Assembly (NCBI GenBank): GCA_030699055.1
Contig: JAUYKX010000025.1
Span: 1-8,316 of the forward strand
DNA from: Candidatus Nanopelagicales bacterium
GTDB taxonomy: Bacteria > Actinomycetota > Actinomycetes > S36-B12 > UBA10799
Reading direction: 5' to 3'
Length of the DNA stretch: 8,316 nt
Below, piece after piece: positions 1 through 6,034 of the stretch. The translations under genes were made by a program, and so were the position numbers. Each line of letters starts with the position of its first letter. The first letter of the stretch is position 1. The notes beneath the pieces were generated by a model. That model was not told the origin of the DNA. It did no database searches and was given only the letters and a program-made list of their open reading frames with translations.

Positions 1-21
1 TGGAGAGAAGCCCGTTGTCTC

Positions 22-67
22 ATCGATCGATCAGGCTGGCCTGACGTGCTCTTGTCCGTGACGGACA
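22..67. promoter_or_regulatory. Cluster of three palindromes upstream of the lipoprotein gene
   Basis: Three inverted repeats lie close together just before the lipoprotein gene: ATCGATCGAT at 22-31, TCAGGC-TG-GCCTGA at 31-44, and TGTCCGT-G-ACGGACA at 53-67. The last ends 6 bases before the Shine-Dalgarno-like GGGAGG (74-79). Such symmetry is typical of sites bound by dimeric repressors, so an operator is plausible; hairpins in the 5' leader are the alternative. No convincing -35/-10 pair is visible. Each palindrome alone is of a size expected several times by chance in 8 kb, so only the clustering and position support the call. Confidence 0.3.
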
Positions 68-83
68 CAATTAGGGAGGCCTG

Positions 84-656
84 GTGGTTAGATTGGGCGT
101 GACTAGAACTGCGGCGGTGGCGTCCTTTGCAGGCGGACTCATCGTTGCTCTACTTGGCGGCTGTGGTGCGACAGCCGATTCGGTTACGTCACAGCCTGAG
201 CAGGCAGCACCTTCGGGCACGGCCGCTGCCGGACCCTCGGCGAACCCGACGCTTCAATCTGGGAGTACATGCGAGCCCACAAGCTGGAGCCGATGGAACT
301 TCCGAACCTGCGCGTACGTCAATGGTGGCGGTTTCTGGGTCAACTACGTCAACGTCAATGCCGATCGGCCAGACCCATTTCCGCGCGGAAATGACTGCCA
401 CGCGAAGGCCCATGTATGGCAGACCGGGACAGTGAATCTCAACGGCGCTGACAAGAACTGTGACTGGTGGCGAGAAGGTAACACTGAAACTTTCACTCTC
501 ACACGCAACGTATCGCCGGGTCTGCTGTGCGGTGCGCTGATCTTCTTTGACGGCAGTATTTCAAAGGCGGCATGTGTAAATGTGGAAGCCGACGGCTCAA
601 TATTGCCTGCACCTGGGCAGGGACCCCCCGCTCAACTAGGCGGTGAGCTCAGCTGA
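84..656 (+). CDS. Putative secreted lipoprotein with six conserved-looking cysteines, unknown function
   Basis: The 190-aa product has a typical lipoprotein export signal: basic residues (R3, R8), a hydrophobic stretch at about residues 10-25 and a lipobox-like LGGC with Cys27 as the predicted lipidation site. It should therefore be anchored to the outer face of the cytoplasmic membrane. A low-complexity Ala/Ser/Pro/Thr/Gly linker (about 28-61) follows, then a compact domain (62-170) rich in Trp, Asn and Gly with six cysteines (C63, C76, C105, C126, C149, C164), enough for three disulfides. The tail is Pro/Gly-rich. I do not recognise the family, and no catalytic motif stands out. The GTG at 84 was chosen because GGGAGG lies 4 bases upstream at 74-79; a GTG at 99 would keep the signal peptide but sits too far from that site. 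The last 25 bp overlap the 3' end of the opposing regulator gene. A binding or surface role is only a guess. Confidence 0.8.
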   Translation: MVRLGVTRTAAVASFAGGLIVALLGGCGATADSVTSQPEQAAPSGTAAAGPSANPTLQSGSTCEPTSWSRWNFRTCAYVNGGGFWVNYVNVNADRPDPFPRGNDCHAKAHVWQTGTVNLNGADKNCDWWREGNTETFTLTRNVSPGLLCGALIFFDGSISKAACVNVEADGSILPAPGQGPPAQLGGELS

Positions 657-940
657 CGCAAGGCTGCCAGTTCAGCCTCCGTCGCACGACGTCCCGCAGG
701 CGTGATTCTCACAGTGGTGTGCGGCTTGTTCGACCTGAACTCCTTGGCGATTTTCACGAACTGATGGCGCTCAAGAACACCAAGATGCTGAGAAAGATTG
801 CCTCCTGACTGGCTGAGTGCGTCCCGCAGGAACGTGAACGAAGCGGTTGTGGTCTCGTTCAAGATGGTCAGAATGCCGAGCCGCACCCGCTGATGCACAA
901 CGTCATCCAGGGTCATCGCTGGATGCACAACGTTGCTCAT
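632..940 (-). CDS. Winged-helix DNA-binding transcriptional regulator (ArsR/MarR-like, HTH_27 type)
   Basis: The 102-aa protein is essentially one winged-helix domain. After LDDVVHQRVRLGIL (residues 11-24) comes FTFLRDAL (35-42), then the helix-turn-helix with recognition helix GNLSQHLGVLERH (47-59), and a basic wing ending in TVRITPAGRR (about 76-85). This matches the small actinobacterial regulators of the winged-helix domain family often catalogued as PF13601, whose usual motif is FTYLRD..L...GNLS.HL..LE. It likely binds DNA as a dimer; no ligand or metal site is evident. The ATG start overlaps the upstream membrane gene's stop as ATGA, and a purine-rich AGGAGAGAGG lies at 951-960 on this strand, 10 bases from the start. 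A longer upstream extension of this frame is rejected because it would lie out of frame inside the membrane gene. Co-translation suggests it may control its own operon or work with the membrane protein; that is inference. Confidence 0.88.
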   Translation of the reverse strand: MSNVVHPAMTLDDVVHQRVRLGILTILNETTTASFTFLRDALSQSGGNLSQHLGVLERHQFVKIAKEFRSNKPHTTVRITPAGRRATEAELAALRQLSSPPS

Positions 941-1614
941 TCGCGCACAGCCTCTCTCCTCGCCACGATCATCGCGGACCACAGAACGACCGGCATCCCC
1001 ACGATCGTGATTGACCACGAGGTCGAGTAGAAGAAGACGAGGATCGACGTCACCACAGAGACCTCGATCGCAGCTGCGGCGGATGCCGCAGCCAACAGCA
1101 CCCATACAGCGATCGCGGCCCCGCGCACGGCTCTGCTCTTCGAGCGAAACCCCCACACGGTCAGCACCAACCCAACTGCGAACGCAGTCAGGGCAGGCTC
1201 CAGCAACATGACCACCTCGGATACTTTCCACGAGTACGTCGGTTGCGACAACGCCAATACAGAAAAAGTCAGCAAGACTGACGCGCTGATCATGCATGTG
1301 GCGACCACAGGAACCATCGTCAGTGCCGCACCGGTGCGCCGACGGGCACGGCCGTCCATCCACCAGATCGTCGCACCGGCACCCGCTATTCCGGCAGCAG
1401 CCAAAGCCCCATAGCTGCGCAATGTGAAACCGAACGCGGATATTCGGGGAGTACCTCCGGTGTGTCGCCAGACAAGCCACGACCACAAACAACCCAAGAG
1501 CACTACGGTCAATCCGCAAGCGAGTATCGCCAGGGGGATGACGGAGCCCACCTGGGCCCGTCGGCCGATGGCCTGCCATCGTTCAACGTCATGTCGTGTC
1601 GCGGTTTCAGTCAT
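937..1614 (-). CDS. Six-helix integral membrane protein of unknown function
   Basis: The 225-aa product is strongly hydrophobic, with about six membrane segments at residues 24-48, 68-86, 98-122, 134-156, 165-186 and 198-218. Positive charges cluster in short loops (GRARRR at 88-93, RSKSRAVR at 157-164) and at the C-terminus (RREAVRE), which suggests cytoplasmic ends. No transporter, protease or kinase motif is visible and I do not recognise the family. The frame is open further upstream, to 1746, but ATG 1614 is preferred: GGGAGG lies 9 bases before it on this strand (1624-1629), and the added 44 residues are not membrane-like. The gene is first in a two-gene operon and overlaps the regulator gene by 4 bp (ATGA). 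Pairs of a small winged-helix regulator with a multi-pass membrane protein are common in Actinomycetota. This hints at an envelope, transport or stress role without proving one. Confidence 0.82.
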   Translation of the reverse strand: MTETATRHDVERWQAIGRRAQVGSVIPLAILACGLTVVLLGCLWSWLVWRHTGGTPRISAFGFTLRSYGALAAAGIAGAGATIWWMDGRARRRTGAALTMVPVVATCMISASVLLTFSVLALSQPTYSWKVSEVVMLLEPALTAFAVGLVLTVWGFRSKSRAVRGAAIAVWVLLAAASAAAAIEVSVVTSILVFFYSTSWSITIVGMPVVLWSAMIVARREAVRE

Positions 1615-1623
1615 GCCCGCCAA

Positions 1624-1629
1624 CCTCCC
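1624..1629 (-). promoter_or_regulatory. Ribosome binding site fixing the membrane-protein start
   Basis: The minus strand reads GGGAGG here, 9 bases before ATG 1614. It decides between this start and the longer open frame reaching 1746, which has no comparable site examined at its start. Confidence 0.65.
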
Positions 1630-1918
1630 ATTCTGTTTCACCCACGGATAGCAGTCTGCAACACCAACTAGTTGCTGCGGGTACGCCGGGCCGAAATCCG
1701 ACTTGAACTCACGGAAATTCAGTTTCGGAAAGGATCGCGTAGTCAAGACTCTTATTACCTATTCGCAGTTGGCCGTCGTGGCTTGCTGAGTCAACGTTCG
1801 GAGCCTGGCGGTACCGGGTACACAGCTCGTTCGTCACTTGCCGTCTCGCAGTCATATCGATCTTGCCATCCATGGCCGGCAAGCCTTCCGCGATTAGGAA
1901 TTCACGCGCTCAAAGTAG

Positions 1919-1952
1919 GTGAGGCACGCCGTGAGGCACGCCGTGAGGCACG
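1919..1952. repeat. 12-bp tandem repeat, 2.8 copies
   Basis: The unit GTGAGGCACGCC occurs at 1919-1930 and 1931-1942, followed by a partial third copy GTGAGGCACG at 1943-1952, all without mismatch. It lies in the non-coding region between the divergent genes. It could be a repeated protein-binding site or slippage-generated repeat; its copy number may vary between strains. The repeat itself is certain, but its function is unknown. Confidence 0.9.
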
Positions 1953-2018
1953 GAGAGCGTTTCGCGGGCACTTTTCGTGAGTCTCGTCGCGTGCTTGACG
2001 ATCCGGAGGGCGCCTGTC

Positions 2019-2055
2019 ACCCTGGGCGGGCACGACTTGTCGGCAGGCCCAGGGT
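2019..2055. repeat. Inverted repeat with 9-bp arms upstream of the small coiled-coil gene
   Basis: ACCCTGGGC (2019-2027) pairs perfectly with GCCCAGGGT (2047-2055) across a 19-base loop, 39 bases before the ATG at 2095. No run of T follows on the plus strand, so it is not a standard intrinsic terminator. A leader hairpin or a protein-binding site is possible. A competing weaker pairing exists (GCCTG 2012-2016 with CAGGC 2044-2048). Confidence 0.5.
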
Positions 2056-2094
2056 TAATCGGTTGGGCGCCGCGACCTGGTGGAACGGGAGATC

Positions 2095-2325
2095 ATGGCA
2101 AAAGCTCTGGCTGGACATCTGCGAACTGGATCGGGTGTCGACGCGAGAATGGCATCGGAAATAGTGCGGTTGCGGGCCCGAGTACGGGAACTTGAGTCGG
2201 AATTGGCTCGCCGAGAGTTGCCCGAATCGATAGTTGTCGCGGAGTCGGACCTGCTGGGAAGCGAAGATATTCTCTCCCCGGAGCAATCCGGGCGACTGGA
2301 ATGCGCCACGCCTGCCTGGCGCTGA
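2095..2325 (+). CDS. Small coiled-coil protein (MAKAL N-terminus), unknown function
   Basis: The 76-aa protein begins MAKALAGHL. It then has a short amphipathic coiled coil at about residues 19-42 with hydrophobic heptad positions I23, L26, V30, L33 and L37 amid many Arg and Glu residues. The tail (43-76) is acidic then mixed, with no cysteine pair or catalytic motif. There is no signal peptide or membrane segment, so it should be cytoplasmic. From memory, short actinobacterial hypothetical proteins with the same MAKAL start and following coiled coil exist; I cannot give a function. ATG 2095 was chosen over the in-frame GTG at 2080 because GGGAG (2087-2091) precedes it, although the spacing of 3 bases is short, and because it gives the family-like N-terminus. 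The stop is 75 bp before smc on the same strand, so co-transcription is possible. Confidence 0.72.
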   Translation: MAKALAGHLRTGSGVDARMASEIVRLRARVRELESELARRELPESIVVAESDLLGSEDILSPEQSGRLECATPAWR

Positions 2326-2386
2326 GGCCCGGTTTTCCGTTCTCGCAGTTACGCTGGAGTTCCTTCCCCCGCTTGTGATCATCACT

Positions 2387-2394
2387 AGGTGGAG
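2387..2394 (+). promoter_or_regulatory. Ribosome binding site fixing the smc start
   Basis: AGGTGGAG lies 6 bases before GTG 2401. The alternative GTG at 2389 falls inside this site and would add four residues (MECC) not typical of SMC proteins, which usually begin close to MHLKSL. Confidence 0.8.
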
Positions 2395-2400
2395 TGCTGC

Positions 2401-5400
2401 GTGCATCTGAAGAGCCTGACCATTCGTGGTTTCAAGTCGTTTGCGTCGACGACTACTTTCGAGTTCGAACCCGGGGTCACCTGTGTGGTGGGGCCCAACG
2501 GCTCGGGGAAGTCGAACGTGGTCGACGCCATCGCGTGGGTCATGGGCGAGCAGGGGGCCAAGTCTCTGCGTGGCGGCAAGATGGAGGACGTCATCTTCGC
2601 CGGAACGACTTCCCGCCCGCCGTTGGGTCGGGCCGAGGTCGAACTGGTGATCGACAACAGCGACGGGGCGCTCCCGGTTGACTACGTCGAGGTGAGGATC
2701 TCTCGAATCCTGTTCCGCAATGGTGGGTCCGAATACTCGATCAACGGAGATCCCGCCCGCTTGCTGGACGTACAGGAGTTGCTGAGCGATTCGGGGATTG
2801 GTCGCGAGATGCACGTCATCGTCGGGCAGGGGCGACTCGATTCCGTGTTGCAGGCGACACCTGAGGAACGCAGGGGCTTCGTGGAAGAGGCCGCAGGTGT
2901 CCTCAAACACCGAAAACGCAAGGAGAAGGCCCTTCGCAAGCTCGACGCAATGGCCGCCAACCTCGTCCGACTGCAGGATCTGACCGGTGAACTGCGTCGG
3001 CAGCTGAAGCCCTTGGGTCGTCAGGCGGCGGTGGCTCGCCGGGCGACAGTGATTCAGGCGGACGCACGGGACGCCAAACTTCGGTTGTTGGCTGACGATT
3101 ACGTACAGGCGGTCGATCGGCTCAGCCGGGAAGAAGCGGACGAAGTCGCGCTGCTCGCCCAGCGGCAAGTGGTGGAGTCGCAACTGGCGACGGAACACGA
3201 GCGACAGGCGAAGCTGGAGCAGGACCTGTCGGCGGCGGCGCCCCGACTGCGGACGGTTACCGATCTCGAACTTCGCCTGACCTCGCTGCAGGAGCGACTG
3301 ACCGGGATGATCCAGTTGACTGCCGAACGGCTGCGTCACCTGGATTCGCCGGAACCGGAACAACTCGGCATCTTCGATCCGGAGCAGTTGTCCGTTCAGA
3401 TCGAACAGAGCCGGGTGGAACTGGCCGAGTTGACCGCGAGGGCTCAAACTGCCCGTTCGCAGTTGTCGACTCGGGTGGTTGAGCGTGAACGCTTCGAATC
3501 CGAACTCTCCGCGGAGTCGGACCGGGCTCAGGGGAATCGGCGTCAGATTCAGCAGTGGCGCCAGCGGGTTGTCGGTTTCGAATCGCAGATTTCGTCCGCC
3601 AGATCGCGGGCCGAGGCCCGTCGCCATGAGATCGAGCGGGCCATCACTCAAATAGAGCAGGGCAGCGATGGGTTGGGAGCGCTGCGGGACGAACTGGTTT
3701 CGCTGGATACGGGTGCGGTTGGTGTCGACCACGACTGCGGGGAATTGCGCGAGAAGGCGGAGCAGGCCCAGTCCCGGGCGGACGAGGCCCGCAAGTCGGT
3801 TGAGCGGGTTCGCGGCACGGAGCGTGAACTGGGACAAGCCTGGGCGGCCGCCGATGCTCGGGCCCACACCCTGGCCCAGTCGGTCACCGAACCGACCAGC
3901 GCCCGAGAGCTGCGCGACGCGGGAATCGAGATTCTCGGAGCCGCACCCGACCTGATCGTGGTTGATTCCGGGTGGGAGCGGGCCATCGACGCGGTGCTGG
4001 CTGACGTCGGTGGGGCTTTGGCCGTCGCCGACTGGAGTCAAGCCCTGGGCGCGGCCGAGGGATTGACCTCGGACTCGCGGTCGCGCACGACGTTGTTGAT
4101 TGCCGAAGCCGCGGCGGAGGTGGATCTCGCTCCGGTGGAGTCGGTCGTGTTGGATCCCGAGTGGAGAGCCCGTTTGGCATCGGACGTTGTGCGGGCGGCC
4201 CCGGGGGTGTCAGCCGAAACGGCTGAGGTTTTCCGATTCCTGTTGCGACGGGTGGTTCTGGTCGGCGACCTCCGGGTTGCGGCGCGAATTGTTCGCCAGG
4301 ATCCGACTCTGACGGCGGTGACCTCGGACGGTCAGCTGGTCTCCGGCGGGTTGTTGGTCGCCGGAGCCGTGGGGGCCGGGGCCATCCAGCAGCGCGACCG
4401 GGCGGCAGCAGCCCGGTCCGAGTCGGACCAGCTGGCGAATCGCCTGGCCGAATGTCGTCGCGAACTGTCGGAACTCGAATCGGAACACACCCGTTTGGTT
4501 CAGCTGGCTGCGGCAGCCCGGGAGGCCGCGAGTGAGGCGGGCGAACGACTGTCGGAGCATGCCCGCGCCCGAGGGTTGCTGACGGCTCGAATCGAAATGA
4601 TCGAACAGCAGGCTCGTCGGGCGGAGGAGTCGCTGGCGCAAGCTCGAAAAGCTCTGGCCGATGATGAGTCACGAGTTGCTCAGCTAGCAGCCGACCTGGA
4701 GTCAGCCAAGGAGCAGCGCCCCCCCGAGGATCCGACTGCCGGGGACAAGCTGGCCCAGCTTGAACGCGAATTGTCGTCTGCCCGGCAAACCGAGGTTGAG
4801 GCCCGGTTGGCGGCTCGGTCCGCCGAGGAGCGGGTCGCCGCGCAAAGCGCACGGTTGAAGGAAATGGAACAGGCCGTAATCGCTGAACGGCGGGCCATGG
4901 AACAACGCGAACGGCGAAACCAACGTCGTCGGGAGCAGACGTTGATTGCCCGACGGGTGTTGTCTGATGCTGAGGCCGCCCTGACTGTGGTCGAGAACGC
5001 TCTACAGCAGGTTCGGGTTGACCGTGACGGGGTCGAGACCCGCTGGCGGGAGGCCGAGTCCGAGCTCGTCCGTGTCCGGCGGGAGGTGGGCGAGACAAGC
5101 GCCCGGCTGGCGGAACTGACGAACAGTTTCCACCGCGACGAGGTTGCCCGCGCCGAACAGCGGTTGCGGATCGAGCAGCTGGAAGCCCGAGCCCGGGACG
5201 AGTTGGGTCTCGACACCGACACACTCGTCAATGAATACGGACCGGATCAACTCATTCCGCCCTCACCCTCCGCACCCGGTGACGAGGTGGATCACGACGC
5301 TGCTCTGCCTGAACCTCGGCCGTTCGTTCGCCGGGAGCAGGAGCAGCGCCTGCGCGAAGCCGAAAAGGCGATGGTGTTGCTCGGGCGGGTCAACCCGCTG

Positions 5401-5985
5401 GCGCTGGAGGAATTCGCCGCCATGGAGGAACGTCACGCGTTCCTGACCACCCAGGTGGAGGATCTCAAGCAGAGTCGGCGCGATCTGTTGCAAATTGTCG
5501 CGGAAGTTGACGAGCGAGTACGACAGGTGTTTGCCGAGGCCTTCGTCGATGTTCAGCGCGAGTTCACGGCCGTGTTCGGTCGGCTCTTCCCGGGAGGGGA
5601 AGGCCGATTGGTGCTCACGGACCCGGAGAACCTGTTGACGACTGGAGTCGAGGTTGAGGCTCGACCGGCGGGCAAGAGGGTCAAGCGGCTGTCGTTGCTG
5701 TCCGGTGGCGAACGCTCGCTGGCGGCCATGGCGTTCCTGGTCGCCTTGTTCAAGGCCCGACCCGCTCCCTTCTACCTGCTCGACGAGGTGGAGGCGGCAC
5801 TGGACGATCACAATCTGGGTCGTCTGATCGGCATGCTGCGGGAGCTCAGCGACACCAGCCAACTCCTGGTGATCACTCATCAGAAGCGGACTATGGAGAT
5901 TTCTGACGCCTTGTACGGCGTGACGATGCGCGACGGGGTGACCAAGGTCGTGAGCCAGCGCCTGCGCGAACTCCAGAACGCCTGA
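2401..5985 (+). CDS. smc: Chromosome partition protein SMC
   Basis: This 1194-aa ATPase forms the core of the bacterial condensin that, with ScpA and ScpB, extrudes and aligns DNA for chromosome segregation. Every expected part is present. The N-terminal head has Walker A GPNGSGKS (31-38), an arginine-containing LRGGKMEDVIFAG loop (56-68) and Q-loop Gln143. A long coiled coil runs from about 165 to 495. The hinge dimerisation domain (about 500-662) includes a glycine-rich end, SGGLLVAGAVGAG (648-660). The returning coiled coil (about 665-1000) is broken by a Pro-rich insert near 950-975. The C-terminal head has VNPLALEEF (997-1005), signature LSGGE (1100-1104), Walker B FYLLDE (1124-1129, catalytic Glu1129), D-loop ALDD (1133-1136) and switch His1160. 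The length is normal for the family. The start is GTG 2401 (see the ribosome site). ftsY follows after 49 bp on the same strand. Confidence 0.97.
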   Translation: MHLKSLTIRGFKSFASTTTFEFEPGVTCVVGPNGSGKSNVVDAIAWVMGEQGAKSLRGGKMEDVIFAGTTSRPPLGRAEVELVIDNSDGALPVDYVEVRISRILFRNGGSEYSINGDPARLLDVQELLSDSGIGREMHVIVGQGRLDSVLQATPEERRGFVEEAAGVLKHRKRKEKALRKLDAMAANLVRLQDLTGELRRQLKPLGRQAAVARRATVIQADARDAKLRLLADDYVQAVDRLSREEADEVALLAQRQVVESQLATEHERQAKLEQDLSAAAPRLRTVTDLELRLTSLQERLTGMIQLTAERLRHLDSPEPEQLGIFDPEQLSVQIEQSRVELAELTARAQTARSQLSTRVVERERFESELSAESDRAQGNRRQIQQWRQRVVGFESQISSARSRAEARRHEIERAITQIEQGSDGLGALRDELVSLDTGAVGVDHDCGELREKAEQAQSRADEARKSVERVRGTERELGQAWAAADARAHTLAQSVTEPTSARELRDAGIEILGAAPDLIVVDSGWERAIDAVLADVGGALAVADWSQALGAAEGLTSDSRSRTTLLIAEAAAEVDLAPVESVVLDPEWRARLASDVVRAAPGVSAETAEVFRFLLRRVVLVGDLRVAARIVRQDPTLTAVTSDGQLVSGGLLVAGAVGAGAIQQRDRAAAARSESDQLANRLAECRRELSELESEHTRLVQLAAAAREAASEAGERLSEHARARGLLTARIEMIEQQARRAEESLAQARKALADDESRVAQLAADLESAKEQRPPEDPTAGDKLAQLERELSSARQTEVEARLAARSAEERVAAQSARLKEMEQAVIAERRAMEQRERRNQRRREQTLIARRVLSDAEAALTVVENALQQVRVDRDGVETRWREAESELVRVRREVGETSARLAELTNSFHRDEVARAEQRLRIEQLEARARDELGLDTDTLVNEYGPDQLIPPSPSAPGDEVDHDAALPEPRPFVRREQEQRLREAEKAMVLLGRVNPLALEEFAAMEERHAFLTTQVEDLKQSRRDLLQIVAEVDERVRQVFAEAFVDVQREFTAVFGRLFPGGEGRLVLTDPENLLTTGVEVEARPAGKRVKRLSLLSGGERSLAAMAFLVALFKARPAPFYLLDEVEAALDDHNLGRLIGMLRELSDTSQLLVITHQKRTMEISDALYGVTMRDGVTKVVSQRLRELQNA

Positions 5986-6034
5986 CATCTCCACCCTGCG
6001 TCGCTGACCCGGCGGGATGAAACACTGACCGGTC

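Larger units (their letters stand above)
1615..2094. other. 480-bp non-coding region between divergent transcription units
   Basis: This gap separates the minus-strand membrane-protein operon from the plus-strand group beginning at 2095. It is visibly less GC-rich in places (about 50 % in 1741-1800). For the minus strand there is a TTGACT at 1741-1746 that could be a -35 box, but the -10 at the right distance is poor. A perfect 10-bp palindrome, CAACTAGTTG, lies at 1665-1674, between that box and the membrane gene. Towards the right are the 12-bp tandem repeat and the 9-bp-arm inverted repeat listed separately. An open frame from a TTG at 1672 to 1980 lacks a good ribosome site and resembles nothing I know. 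I see no tRNA or other structured RNA. Confidence 0.6.

Noticed and set aside
632..1579. A 315-codon minus-strand frame as one long protein
   Set aside because: Only its last 102 codons encode a recognisable domain. The rest lies out of frame within the membrane-protein gene and gives a Cys/Arg-rich non-protein-like sequence.
1741..1746. TTGACT as a -35 box for the membrane-protein operon
   Set aside because: No acceptable -10 hexamer lies 16-18 bases downstream, so it is not listed as a promoter.
1672..1980. Plus-strand open frame of 102 codons starting at TTG
   Set aside because: No ribosome site, no recognisable domain, and it runs through the tandem repeat, whose 12-bp unit merely keeps the frame open.
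2017..4041. A 674-codon open frame on the minus strand opposite smc
   Set aside because: It is antisense to an unmistakable SMC gene, and its low-complexity Arg/Gln/Leu/Pro-rich translation is typical of a high-GC shadow frame.
3884..5224. A 446-codon minus-strand open frame within smc
   Set aside because: The Pro/Arg-rich translation with no domain is an artefact of the codon bias of smc.
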